Source: Ruegeria arenilitoris (GTDB lineage: Bacteria; Pseudomonadota; Alphaproteobacteria; Rhodobacterales; Rhodobacteraceae). Taken from it: DNA of 55,827 nt. The stretch lies in NCBI RefSeq assembly GCF_013031355.1, contig NZ_WPZO01000017.1, forward strand, positions 1-55,827. Direction: 5' to 3'. The position numbers and the translations under genes are program-made. Shown here in pieces: positions 1-8,453 of this stretch. The notes under the pieces are model-generated. The model was not told the DNA's origin, made no database searches, and worked only from the letters and a program-made list of their open reading frames with translations. Each line of letters starts with the position of its first letter. Within the stretch, counting starts at the first letter, position 1.

Positions 1-66
1 TTGTCCGCTATGGGTTCACAGCGGTCATCTGACGGTTGCAGTGGGACATGAGCCAACTCAGACGAC

Positions 67-135
67 AGCAACGTCCGGAGTGCGGACCTTCCGGACCTTC
101 ACGGCAGTGGCTCGAATGTCCGGTTGCAGCGCTTT
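67..135. repeat. Degenerate dispersed intergenic repeat, copy A
   Basis: This non-coding stretch upstream of the thioesterase gene carries the words AACGTCCG (71-78) and GCGGACCTTC (82-91, with a partial second copy at 92-100). Related words recur in other intergenic gaps here: near 5711-5833, 8110-8170, 2268-2282 and 41920-41930. The copies are too diverged to align end to end by eye. I see no open reading frame worth calling. It may be a decayed repeat family of roseobacter genomes; this is a pattern observation, not a confirmed family. Confidence 0.35.
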
Positions 136-231
136 TTATCACCACGCCCCGGTAAGGCCAAATGCGCAAGTTCTGGGTCGAATTCAGGTTTTTCAGATGC
201 GAGAATGCTCTTGCCACTGAAAGTTGAGAGT

Positions 232-642
232 ATGGAAACGAACATCAGACAAAAACTGGCTGAGAACAAGTGGAAGGGCGAAATCGACTTTACCATCGAA
301 AGCCGCGAGCCGGAACGCGTGGTTGCCAGAATGCCGGTAACCGAAGCCGCAAAGAATCCGTTTGGGACGATGCACGCTGGCGCCCTGATCTGGTTTGCCG
401 ATATCGCAGCAACCTTGTGTGCCATCGGCGACCTGGACAGCATTGGTGAAGACGGGTCGGGTTTCCCGCTCGCCGTTGATCTTCATACGGTCTTGTCGGG
501 TAACGAAAAGGCGGGCGATCTGATTGCAACCTCCACAACGGTCAAACGCGGCGGCAAGCTCATTGTCATTCGCACCGATGTTCGCGGCGACACGGGGCGG
601 CTGTTGATCGACATGACAACTACGCATCTGCGCGCCGGTTGA
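232..642 (+). CDS. PaaI-type hotdog-fold thioesterase
   Basis: A 136-residue protein of the size and pattern of PaaI/YbgC-like acyl-CoA thioesterases, cytoplasmic enzymes that hydrolyse acyl- or aryl-CoA thioesters. The motif NPFGTMHAGALIWFAD (about residues 42-57) corresponds to the family's N-x2-G-x2-H-G/A-G active-site helix, followed by beta strands ending in MTTTHLRAG. The ATG at 232 was chosen because an AG-rich stretch (aagttgagag) lies just upstream and the family starts here. An upstream in-frame ATG at 124 would add 36 residues translated from repeat-like sequence. It stands alone, convergent with the decarboxylase gene. The substrate cannot be told. Confidence 0.8.
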   Translation: METNIRQKLAENKWKGEIDFTIESREPERVVARMPVTEAAKNPFGTMHAGALIWFADIAATLCAIGDLDSIGEDGSGFPLAVDLHTVLSGNEKAGDLIATSTTVKRGGKLIVIRTDVRGDTGRLLIDMTTTHLRAG

Positions 643-693
643 CCAATTGGATAGGCGCCCGCGGTACTTGCGGCGGGCGCGCATTTCCTTGCC

Positions 694-2088
694 TCAAAGT
701 GTCGTCAGGAAAGCCGTCAACTGATCAATGGTCGCTTCATCCGTGCGTCCATTGGTAACGCAGGCCCGCAAAACCGGTTTTCCCTCGAACACCGCCTTGG
801 AAATCCAGAACCGGCCATCTTCATGAACTGCATCGACATAACGTTGTACAGCGTCGTTCCCTTCCGGCGGAACCATGCAACTCACCCCCATGAGAGACCG
901 GTTTGCCTCCGTCCAACCTGCCTTTCTAAGGTTTTCCGTGAACCGGTTGGTCAGGCGAATTGAGCGTTCAACATGGTCTCCGTAGCCGTCCCATCCGGCA
1001 GCACCAAGGGCGAGGAACAGGCGCAACCCCACGAAGCGGCGCGACCACTGGTTGGAATTCACATAGAAATCCTTGGCCGCCTCGCTTTCCGGCATGTAGC
1101 TGGCCGAAATCCGGAAAACTTGGGCCGGTATGTCGGGGCGTGAGGTCAGGAACATGCCAGCCCCCATCGTGGTGGCGAACCATTTATGGGCGTCAATCGT
1201 GATTGAATCCGCCTGTTCAATGCCATTCAACACCGACCGTCCTGCCGTGCTGGCAATCATCGCGCCACCCCAGGCCGCATCGACGTGAAACCACATGTCA
1301 TGCTCTTGCGCCAGAGTGCTGCAATCCTTGAGTGGGTCGATCATCCCGGCATTCGTAGTGCCAGCCGTGGCCACGATCAGGACCGGGACGCATCCGCTTT
1401 TCAGATCCTCATCAATGGCGGCCGCCAGACAACCCGCGTCCATCTGACCTTGACCGTCGGTCGCGATCAATCGAACGGCGTTGCGTCCAATGCCCGCTGA
1501 ATGCGCCATCTTCAACCATGCAAGGTGGCTTTCCTTCGAGACGTAAATCGTCGGCTGACCACCGAACGCATAGATGCCCTTGTCGCTGTACTCCGGGCAT
1601 TTGGCCTGCAAGGCACACAAAACAGCCGTCGAATTGGCCTCGGCCCCACCACTGGTGAAATGCCCCCCGGCCCCCTTAGGAAGCCCGGCGCGCCGGGCCA
1701 GTTCATTGATGACATGTTGTTCGATTTCGACAGCAGCAGGCGCATGAGAATACACACAGATTTGCGGATTGAAGGCTGATGCAATCCGATCCGCACATTC
1801 TGCGGCAAACGTAGGTGCAGGATTGAACAGGCCGAGATACCCCGGATGCGTCATCTGCACGCTGCCAGTGTCGAGCGCATCAATCACCCAGTCCATCAGC
1901 GGTTCAAGGTCTTCTGCTTGGTCAAACCGTTTGGACTGCAGCTCTTCCAACCAGTCAGGCGTCAACTCAGCCGAGGTGGCCTTGCGACTGGCATAGTTGC
2001 GGCGTGCCTGGCTCAAACGTTCAGTCAACGCGTTTTCCGCATCCGTTAACTGATCAAAATCCGGGAAGAGTGCGTCGCGTCCGTGCAT
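694..2088 (-). CDS. PLP-dependent group II amino acid decarboxylase family protein
   Basis: A 464-residue enzyme of the pyridoxal-5'-phosphate decarboxylase family (aromatic-L-amino-acid, glutamate and diaminobutyrate decarboxylases). Visible landmarks: TSGGAEAN (145-152), which contacts cofactor phosphate; HVDAAWGG (268-275), whose Asp holds the pyridine nitrogen; and ITIDAHKWF (296-304), with K302 as the expected Schiff-base lysine. Length is normal for the family. A Shine-Dalgarno-like AGGA lies 6 bases before the ATG at 2088. It is transcribed alone, convergent with the thioesterase gene 51 bases away. Substrate (aromatic amino acid, aspartate or other) cannot be decided from the sequence. 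Confidence 0.85.
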   Translation of the reverse strand: MHGRDALFPDFDQLTDAENALTERLSQARRNYASRKATSAELTPDWLEELQSKRFDQAEDLEPLMDWVIDALDTGSVQMTHPGYLGLFNPAPTFAAECADRIASAFNPQICVYSHAPAAVEIEQHVINELARRAGLPKGAGGHFTSGGAEANSTAVLCALQAKCPEYSDKGIYAFGGQPTIYVSKESHLAWLKMAHSAGIGRNAVRLIATDGQGQMDAGCLAAAIDEDLKSGCVPVLIVATAGTTNAGMIDPLKDCSTLAQEHDMWFHVDAAWGGAMIASTAGRSVLNGIEQADSITIDAHKWFATTMGAGMFLTSRPDIPAQVFRISASYMPESEAAKDFYVNSNQWSRRFVGLRLFLALGAAGWDGYGDHVERSIRLTNRFTENLRKAGWTEANRSLMGVSCMVPPEGNDAVQRYVDAVHEDGRFWISKAVFEGKPVLRACVTNGRTDEATIDQLTAFLTTL

Positions 2089-2490
2089 CGGGAAATCCTG
2101 TGATTGTTCAGTGTGAAACTACCCACACTGAATTGGCACTTCGACCCGAAACATGCGGTATTCACGGGGCTAACATTCCAAGGTTTCTATCCAGATGTGA
2201 AGCAAAGACGGCTTTCGGCACATCGCTTCAAAATGTGCAAAGCACAGCATCGGGCAAAATGGGCTCGTTACGGTCCTTCGCCGCGGTGGGCATCAACATA
2301 TCGAAAGATCCCGAAGCTGATGTTCGTCGCGCTTCGGGTTTAAGCACGGCGGCGCGTCGCGAAAAGCGTAAACCGGTCATTTAGCGCAATTTAGTAAAAG
2401 GCAGGGGGGCAGAGAGTTGTTGTTGCTGATTTCAGCTATTTGTGAAGAAATCGGCAACGTCCATCAGAATTCAACTGAAAGCCAGTAGCT
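2089..2490. other. Intergenic region, repeat-like, no supported gene
   Basis: About 400 bases between the divergent decarboxylase and acetyltransferase genes. Plus-strand open frames here (for example 2004-2384) have no recognisable protein character and partly lie over the start of the decarboxylase gene. A word related to the dispersed intergenic repeat (cggtccttcgccgc, 2269-2282) is present. Base composition drops toward AT after about 2390, where the accessory islet begins. Confidence 0.5.
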
Positions 2491-2994
2491 ATGTACTCGA
2501 TACCTACTTTGGAAACTGAGCGCGTCATATTGCGTGCGCCCAAGATAGAGGACTGGCCAGAATACTCTGAGTTGATGATGTCAGAGCGCTCGGTTTTCAT
2601 GGGTGGTCCTTTCTCTCTTGCTGCTGCCTGGGGATTGTTTTGTCACGACGTTGCGCAATGGGCACTGATGGGATTTGGCGCGCTGATGATCGAAGAACGT
2701 CGGTCGGGGCAGCGTTTAGGGCAAGTGGGAGTTAATTCCGGTCCTCTATTTCCAGAGTATGAATTGGGCTGGCTTATCTATTCACACGCAGAGGGTAAAG
2801 GATTTGCCTACGAAGCTGCGCTGGCGTTGAAACGCTGGGCGTATCATGAAAGGAAACTTGAAACACTGGTCAGTTATGTCGATCCACTTAATATTCGATC
2901 CCGTTCGCTTGCCGAAAGGCTCGGCGCTAAGTTGGACGCAGCAGCACCTCGTCAAGATCCGACGGATCTAGTTTATCGCCACCCCTTTGAGTAG
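2491..2994 (+). CDS. GNAT-family N-acetyltransferase (RimJ/RimL-like)
   Basis: A 167-residue protein with the layout of RimJ/RimL-type GNAT acetyltransferases, which transfer acetyl from acetyl-CoA to an amino group. It begins with LETERVILRAP (7-17), typical of the subgroup. It then has the acetyl-CoA pyrophosphate loop region SHAEGKGFAYEA (98-109) and the C-terminal DPLNIRSRSLAERLGAK (131-147), where the Asn and the LAERLG helix are family hallmarks. It is the first gene of the AT-richer islet. Acceptor substrate unknown; a role in self-protection or protein-terminus acetylation is possible but not shown. Confidence 0.8.
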   Translation: MYSIPTLETERVILRAPKIEDWPEYSELMMSERSVFMGGPFSLAAAWGLFCHDVAQWALMGFGALMIEERRSGQRLGQVGVNSGPLFPEYELGWLIYSHAEGKGFAYEAALALKRWAYHERKLETLVSYVDPLNIRSRSLAERLGAKLDAAAPRQDPTDLVYRHPFE

Positions 2995-3397
2995 GTCTCT
3001 TAGGATGCGTTTTAGCTCGCATCGGTAGTAAGTAAGAGCCCTTTGCCGCCTTTACCGCCGGTACTGGAAACAGCGGACAGACTGGACCGCTCATCGCCCG
3101 AAATTGCCTTTCACTTGTATGCCAATGTCTACACTACAATTTGAGGCAAATGCTAAGAGCTTGAGTTCTGCATAGCATTGGCTTCAGAAGAAAATAGTTG
3201 ATGTAGGTCATTCAAATCATTGCCTTCATCAGGGAGAGTCGGATTTCATAGAATCGCTTCTAGGGGGAATTTCGTGGTTGAAGTACTTGTCTTGACGACG
3301 GTTGCCTCACTAACAGCTCATTAAATTCAATATCAGAGGCTGGACTAGTGAAGCTGACCTTTAGAGGGCTTAGAAGAATAATTTTTGAGGACAGTGC
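2995..3397. other. Intergenic region upstream of the RloC-like gene
   Basis: About 400 AT-rich bases with stop codons in all frames and no supported gene. It should hold the promoter of the downstream ATPase gene. No clear -35/-10 pair, operator or RNA gene was recognised. Confidence 0.4.
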
Positions 3398-5656
3398 ATG
3401 TTTCTAAAAAAGTTTACGGCAATCAAGAATGTGGGCAGGTTCAAGTCGGCACGGATCGGCGGCGGTGAATACGGTGATTTCACGCTGATTTATGGTGGTA
3501 ACGGTCGCGGTAAGACCACATTTTGCTCTATTCTTCGCTCACTTCAACAAGATGACCCGACTTTTATTCAAAGACGAAAAACCTTTGGAGCCGATTCAGA
3601 GCCCGAGGTCGCTGTTCTTCTCGATAGTGGGCTTGTTCGATTTTCGGGAGGTTCTTGGAACTCCACGAAGCCAGGCATTCACATTTTCGACCAACACTTT
3701 GTGAACGAGAATGTTCACGGTGGCGAGCAAGTGGGCGTCGAGCAGCGTCGAAATTTCTATCGCATTGTGGTGGGCGCTACCGGTGTCGCGCTTGCTGAGG
3801 AAGTGGATAAGCTTGATGCCGACGTAGCGTCCAAGCAAACGGAGATTGCGACGGAAAAGAAGGTCTTAGAGCAACATTTACCAGTTGGCATGAAGCTTGA
3901 AGCGTTCCTGAAATTGAAAGCTAGTGCAGACATCGACAAAGAAATCGAAAAGGCGGCAAAGATACTCAACGCGATCAACAACAGTGCGGCAATTGAGTCT
4001 CGAAAGTTACTTGGCGCACCCAAACTCTTAGCGCTGCCAAGCGGTTTTCTCGAACTCGTCAAAAAAGGAGTTGATGGTGTTGGTGCAGATGCCACAGATC
4101 GCGTCCAGCAACAGTTAGCGCGCCACCAATTCCGTGAAGGCGGCGAGGCTTGGTTGTCGGAAGGTTTATCGCATGCAGTTGGGGAACACTGCCCTTTTTG
4201 TGCAGCCTCGCTTTTGGGCAATAGCTTGGTTGATACCTATCGGGGGTATTTTAGTGAAGCCTATGCTTCCCATAAAACAGCTATCGCTGAAATGGAAACT
4301 ACTCTCAATCAGTCACTTTCGTCGACCGAGGCACTCAAGTTAGAGCGGGCTTTCGTTGACGCTGCAAGTGACGCCGAGTTTTGGAAGCGATATTGCAACC
4401 TTGACTATGAGCCGTCCGGCGCAGCTGATCGAATTAGTGTCGAAGTTGAAGCTCTTTTGGATGCGGCGAAGGCAATGCTGGAGGCTAAAAAATCTTCTCC
4501 TTTGGAGCCTGTTGAAGCTTCGACCGAATTTCTTGATGCTCAAGCAAACTGGTTGGCGACGACTAAAGAGTTGGAAGCTGAGGTTGCAGCGTTCGGGGAG
4601 GCTAACCGTCTCATCCAAGCTGTCAAGGATGTGAACGCGACTACGGACAAGTTAAACGCGGAAACCGTTCTAGCCACCTTAGAGGCTGTGAAAAAACGCC
4701 ATAGCGAGCCGGTGCTGAGCCTTGCGACCAACTATGAGAATCTAAAACGTGAAAAGACCGCGCTCGTCGCAAAAAAAAGTACAAAAAAAGAAGCACTGGA
4801 TACGTACGATAATTCAATCCTTGACGCTTATGAAGCTGACATTAATCGTTTTCTTTCATCGTTCGGTGCAAGCTTTCGCCTCGCGCAATTCAGTAAGAAC
4901 TACGTCGGTAAAGTTCCACAATCGACCTACTGTCTGCGCTTTGATTCGAGCGATGTTGACGTCACGAAGACGAGTGGCGATGATCCTGGCTTCGACACAA
5001 CCATGAGCGCAGGCGACAAGAGTACTTTAGCACTCGCCTTCTTCTTGTCACAGATCGCGCGTGATCCAGATATCAAGCAAAAGACTATAGTGTTTGATGA
5101 TCCGTTCACCAGCCTGGACGACTTTCGCAGAACGATGACGGCCAAAGAAATCGTGCGCGCTGGCGCGACAGATAAGGCGGCGCAGGTCATCGTGCTTAGT
5201 CATGACAAGTTTTTCCTTGATACAGTTCGTTCGCTAATCCACGGACAATCTTGTACGCCATTTCAAATTTCGGCCAGCGCAAGTGGCTCATCAATAGAGC
5301 CATGGAACCTCGAACTGGAGGTTAAGGAGGGTTATCTGCAAGACCATATGAGGCTTCAAGAATTCGCCGACGGTCGGGGCGGTAACGCTAGAGATATGCG
5401 GTTGATTATGCGACCGCTGCTTGAGCGCTACATCCGCTACCGCTTTCCAAATCAAGTCTTAGAGGGGAAATGGCTAGGCGATATGATAGCGGCTGTTAGA
5501 GCTGACACTGCGCACCCACTAACACCTCGGTATAACGAACTAGACGACATTAACAGTTTTACGGCCCCGTTTCATCATGATCCGAACACGCCATTTGACG
5601 ACGACGAAGTCCGCGCATATGCCCAACGAACAGTGGCCATCGTCGGGGGGTGTTGA
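3398..5656 (+). CDS. RloC/PrrC-like ATPase, putative anticodon nuclease
   Basis: A 752-residue protein with the AAA_13 (SMC/Rad50-like ABC ATPase) layout. Walker A GGNGRGKTT is at 33-41. Two coiled-coil arms flank CPFC (265-268), matching the zinc-hook CxxC of RloC. The ABC signature-like MSAGDKSTLAL is at 536-546, Walker B TIVFDDPFTSLD at 563-574, and the switch histidine in VLSHDKFF at H602. After the ATPase lies a C-terminal domain with RPLLE (R672, E676) and H726/H727, resembling the R-E-H triad of the PrrC tRNA anticodon nuclease. RloC proteins are about this long, cleave tRNA in the anticodon loop, and are thought to respond to DNA damage or phage. A GAGGA Shine-Dalgarno lies 7 bases before the ATG. 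No hsd restriction genes are adjacent, as is usual for RloC but not PrrC. The ATPase call is firm; the nuclease role is inferred. Confidence 0.75.
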   Translation: MFLKKFTAIKNVGRFKSARIGGGEYGDFTLIYGGNGRGKTTFCSILRSLQQDDPTFIQRRKTFGADSEPEVAVLLDSGLVRFSGGSWNSTKPGIHIFDQHFVNENVHGGEQVGVEQRRNFYRIVVGATGVALAEEVDKLDADVASKQTEIATEKKVLEQHLPVGMKLEAFLKLKASADIDKEIEKAAKILNAINNSAAIESRKLLGAPKLLALPSGFLELVKKGVDGVGADATDRVQQQLARHQFREGGEAWLSEGLSHAVGEHCPFCAASLLGNSLVDTYRGYFSEAYASHKTAIAEMETTLNQSLSSTEALKLERAFVDAASDAEFWKRYCNLDYEPSGAADRISVEVEALLDAAKAMLEAKKSSPLEPVEASTEFLDAQANWLATTKELEAEVAAFGEANRLIQAVKDVNATTDKLNAETVLATLEAVKKRHSEPVLSLATNYENLKREKTALVAKKSTKKEALDTYDNSILDAYEADINRFLSSFGASFRLAQFSKNYVGKVPQSTYCLRFDSSDVDVTKTSGDDPGFDTTMSAGDKSTLALAFFLSQIARDPDIKQKTIVFDDPFTSLDDFRRTMTAKEIVRAGATDKAAQVIVLSHDKFFLDTVRSLIHGQSCTPFQISASASGSSIEPWNLELEVKEGYLQDHMRLQEFADGRGGNARDMRLIMRPLLERYIRYRFPNQVLEGKWLGDMIAAVRADTAHPLTPRYNELDDINSFTAPFHHDPNTPFDDDEVRAYAQRTVAIVGGC

Positions 5657-5996
5657 GGGAACTTGTCTTTAGCACTGTGTTTGATTGTGCATTTGCACTA
5701 AGTTGTAGCTGCAGCGAAGGTCCGGTATGTGGCCGCTCACGGCATGCGTCGCGTAGAGCCCCAACCAGACCTTGACCGGAGTTTTAATCTTCGCTCGTGC
5801 AGCAAGCCACGAGCAACGTAAACCGGACGTTGGACGTACTGCAAACCAAAGTCGAGTGGGCACAACTAAGCTTCCGATCGATTGACAATGTCAAAGTATG
5901 ATAGTTGCATGTTGCACCGCACCACCAGTAGAACTACCACCCAATAACATCAAGATTTGAAAAAGCAATTTTTTGGCAATTTCAAAGGGGATATCC
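5657..5996. repeat. Intergenic region with dispersed repeat, copy B
   Basis: About 340 bases between the RloC-like gene and the small membrane-protein pair. It contains GCAGCGAAGGTCC (5711-5723) and, about 100 bases further, CCGGACGTT (5823-5831). In reverse complement these match the two words of copy A in the same order. No gene is supported. The last bases carry a strong ribosome-binding site (AAAGGGG, 5984-5990) for the next gene. Confidence 0.4.
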
Positions 5997-6326
5997 ATGA
6001 CTTGCGGAGATTGGGCGGTGGTGGCTGGAACAGCCTTGGGAATTACAGGAACACTTGGAAGCACAATTTTGGCGCACTTCCTCACCAATCAAAAGCAAGC
6101 TCGAATAGATAAAGCAAGAAAACGCTTGCTGAGAAAAGCACTGACCCGCGCAGGCAATACCGGATGGATGTCAGTTGAAACTCTGGCACATATCATCGGT
6201 TCCGACTTGGATACGACGCGCACACTGTTAATAGAGATAGAGGCGCGAGGGTCTATGAGGACGGACAAGGAGATGTGGTCTCTCATCTCTCGTAACGCGC
6301 TCCCAACCGGCCCAAACGCCGAATGA
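5997..6326 (+). CDS. Small membrane-anchored protein with possible winged-helix tail
   Basis: A 109-residue protein I do not recognise by name. It has one predicted N-terminal transmembrane segment (about residues 7-28). A basic linker (KQARIDKARKRLLRK) follows, then a segment of about 45 residues (WMSVETLAHIIGSDLDTTRT onward) patterned like a helix-turn-helix or winged-helix domain. The ATG at 5997 is preferred over the in-frame TTG at 5973 because AAAGGGG sits 6 bases upstream. Its last codons overlap the next gene by four bases (ATGA), so the two are very probably co-translated and act together. Located in the AT-rich islet beside the RloC-like gene. Confidence 0.65.
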   Translation: MTCGDWAVVAGTALGITGTLGSTILAHFLTNQKQARIDKARKRLLRKALTRAGNTGWMSVETLAHIIGSDLDTTRTLLIEIEARGSMRTDKEMWSLISRNALPTGPNAE

Positions 6327-6877
6327 GTGCACACATGGACTTTATCGCACCGATAATCGGTATATTGGGTGTTATCATCGGCGTACTGCTCAACGAGATC
6401 ATGCGTCGCAGAAACCGGCGAGAACTCTATGCACCCAAGATCTTCGAAAGACGTTTGTCGGCTTATGAAGGGCTCATTGAGCACATCCTACAAGGTAGCA
6501 AAATCGCAACCAAGGTCATCGATAGCGATGACTTAAGTCGGGCCGAACGTCACGAGCTAATTAGCACTGTTGTCTTCGGAATGATAGAATTCGTAGAGAA
6601 ATACCACCTTTACATAGACGAAGAACTCTCTGTCCACTGCATGGCGCTTTTTATGGGTGTGGAAGACATTCACGACGCAAGCGAAAGCGACAAGCAAGGG
6701 TTACTTGATCGCTACTACCAAATGCGGAAGGAGGCATTGCGGATGGCAGCCGAGGATTCCGGCGTCGCTGAAATCAATCGGTATTTCAAAGATGTCAACA
6801 AACCGAAAATAGATGGCGAACTTATCCGTTATTTCCGCAACGCCAAGCAGAATGCAGAGAAATCTGCTCCGAAATAG
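6323..6877 (+). CDS. Membrane-anchored helical protein of unknown function
   Basis: A 184-residue protein, not recognised. An N-terminal hydrophobic helix (about residues 6-24) is followed by the positive cluster RRRNRR (27-32), predicting one membrane anchor with the rest in the cytoplasm. The remainder is a charged, mostly helical domain (YEGLIEHILQ, then LLDRYYQMRKEALRM). It overlaps the preceding gene by ATGA, and both partners share the design of a short anchor plus a soluble domain, suggesting a two-component membrane complex. No catalytic motif is visible. Any role in defence is only suggested by location. Confidence 0.65.
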   Translation: MSAHMDFIAPIIGILGVIIGVLLNEIMRRRNRRELYAPKIFERRLSAYEGLIEHILQGSKIATKVIDSDDLSRAERHELISTVVFGMIEFVEKYHLYIDEELSVHCMALFMGVEDIHDASESDKQGLLDRYYQMRKEALRMAAEDSGVAEINRYFKDVNKPKIDGELIRYFRNAKQNAEKSAPK

Positions 6878-7145
6878 AATTAGGGCTATGGGCTCGAAAA
6901 AGTCACTCTCCGCGGCCCACAACAACGGGTCGAAATAGCCCTTACCGGCCATTGCTTCATAACCCGACTGCGGCGATTGCATAGGGCTACTGCCAGCCCA
7001 ATGCGAACAAAGGTAGTTTTTGGCTCAAACCTGTTGCCACCTCGAACTGTGTAAACATTATTCAGATCGTAGCTGGCTTAGACAGGCAGCCCCGAGAACT
7101 CCCAATCATCTAAGTAGTGAACACTTATTGCCTCATCGATAGAAA
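6878..7145. other. Intergenic region between convergent genes
   Basis: About 270 bases between the convergent membrane-protein pair and the DUF6602-like gene. The self-complementary words AGGGCTATGGGCTCGA (6883-6898) and TCGAAATAGCCCTT (6929-6942) lie 30 bases apart and could form an imperfect stem, but no T-tract follows. A short minus-strand frame (down from 6982) reads protein-like for about 35 residues but has no match I can name. It may be a gene remnant. Confidence 0.3.
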
Positions 7146-8018
7146 CTACTGATTTTTACCATCAATAATTTGATCGCTAAAATACTCGAGAGTTGAAGAA
7201 TTGGGCATATTTTTCTCCGCAAGAAGTCTCCCTAACAAGAACAAAAAGTCTTTGATGTGCCAGAAATTATCATGCTCTGGTATTTTCCTACGTGCATACT
7301 GAATTTTGTGCCCATTGAGAACCGGATACGCCCATGCCCACTCTGTGTGATCGGTAAATATGTCCCCAATGTTTCTTTTTTGATCAGCCGTTAGATGTTC
7401 AGAAGGTTTCATTTTGTATAAAAGCTCGCCATCTTCGATACTGATTACAAGATTGTGCCAATCGGTGTCGTCTACTCCTCTGTTAGAATAGGCCTCCTGA
7501 TACAACTCTGGCCTAAGGTAGTCACAATCGAGCTTCTGGCATACGAGAAAAGTGATAATATTGTCTTTTGCGTTGTTTGCCGGGTCAAAACCGTCAGTGC
7601 TCAAGGCACTCTTACCAAGTGCTTTTTGTCTAGCTAACTTCTCAAGCGCGTCTCTGTACCGTGTGGCGTTGAGTTTGGATTTCACTTCCCCGACGGCGTA
7701 CACAGACTCCAGTAGAAAGAAATTGGCGGCGCCATCTCGAATTACCGGATTACGGCTCTTGTCATATATGATGATGTCGCACTGCGTGCTGATTTCACCA
7801 TTTGAAGTTAATAGGAAGCCGCTTGAAATGCTTAAATTTTCTGGAACAATAAGTCGGAGTAGGCTTATAACCGCCTTCTCCTTGAGGAGCCCGTACTCTC
7901 CAGCGTGAAAAAGTTTGTTCGTTTCGTTGGAAAAGATTGATTTCGCATCATAGTCGAATGCATTGATAAAATCGCCTATTCTTCTGTTTAGAATGTTTAT
8001 GAACACTTTGTTGGTCAT
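7146..8018 (-). CDS. DUF6602-like protein with PD-(D/E)XK nuclease motif pattern
   Basis: A 290-residue protein resembling the DUF6602 family. The N-terminal half shows a restriction-endonuclease-like pattern. E41 is in FHAGEYGLLKE. The catalytic Asp candidate D81 is in STQCDIIIYD (77-86). GEVKS (110-114) gives the E-x-K motif (E111, K113), placed after a predicted strand as in PD-(D/E)XK enzymes. The C-terminal half has no recognised domain. The gene is AT-rich and stands alone, read toward the membrane-protein pair. Members of this family occur in defence neighbourhoods, consistent with the RloC-like gene nearby, but nuclease activity here is inferred from motif order only. Confidence 0.6.
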   Translation of the reverse strand: MTNKVFINILNRRIGDFINAFDYDAKSIFSNETNKLFHAGEYGLLKEKAVISLLRLIVPENLSISSGFLLTSNGEISTQCDIIIYDKSRNPVIRDGAANFFLLESVYAVGEVKSKLNATRYRDALEKLARQKALGKSALSTDGFDPANNAKDNIITFLVCQKLDCDYLRPELYQEAYSNRGVDDTDWHNLVISIEDGELLYKMKPSEHLTADQKRNIGDIFTDHTEWAWAYPVLNGHKIQYARRKIPEHDNFWHIKDFLFLLGRLLAEKNMPNSSTLEYFSDQIIDGKNQ

Positions 8019-8453
8019 GTAATAATGTCATCCAGTTCTTCATAGTCCGACCCACAACATTTGAATGTCCAAGGTCTTGGTCCCATATGGGCCACTCCGT
8101 AAAACTTAGCAACGTCCGCTTCTCGCGCATCGCAGCCATTAGCGAGGGCTGATGCTGCGAGCGCAGCGAAGGGCAGCTGTGTGGCGTGAGTGTATTGGTA
8201 TGTCGCGTGATTACGCAGACGCTGCAAATTTTTCACTGACGAAACGCGCCCCAGCACTCAGGCACTGTACTAGCTGACAGCCTAAAAAGCGGCGTCTAAT
8301 TCGAAGACCAGAAACCGATCTGCAGTGCTGCGTCTGTCTTCGTCTTAAATTACACTTTTGACTTGGGGGCCTTCCAATGTTGAGCGCTCACCTTATTTCT
8401 GGTCCAACTATGACGGTTGGGTCAGGTCCGTGTGACGTTCAACAGGATACCAA
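8019..8453. other. Intergenic region between DUF6602-like gene and tRNA-Arg, with repeat copy
   Basis: About 430 bases. AGCAACGTCCG (8108-8118) repeats the same 11-base word as 68-78, and GCGCAGCGAAGGGCAGC (8161-8177) is related to the other repeat word. A minus-strand frame from 8257 ends in a TGA overlapping the DUF6602-like start, but most of it is translated repeat and it is not called. The region must hold the DUF6602-like promoter and the 3' trailer of the tRNA; neither element is clear. Confidence 0.4.

Noticed and set aside
6701..6982. 93-codon minus-strand frame beginning near 6982
   Set aside because: It reads protein-like for about 35 residues but then lies opposite the membrane-protein gene; at most a remnant.
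8015..8257. 80-codon minus-strand frame whose stop overlaps the DUF6602-like start
   Set aside because: The overlap hints at coupling, but most of it is translated dispersed repeat and it has no ribosome-binding site or protein character.
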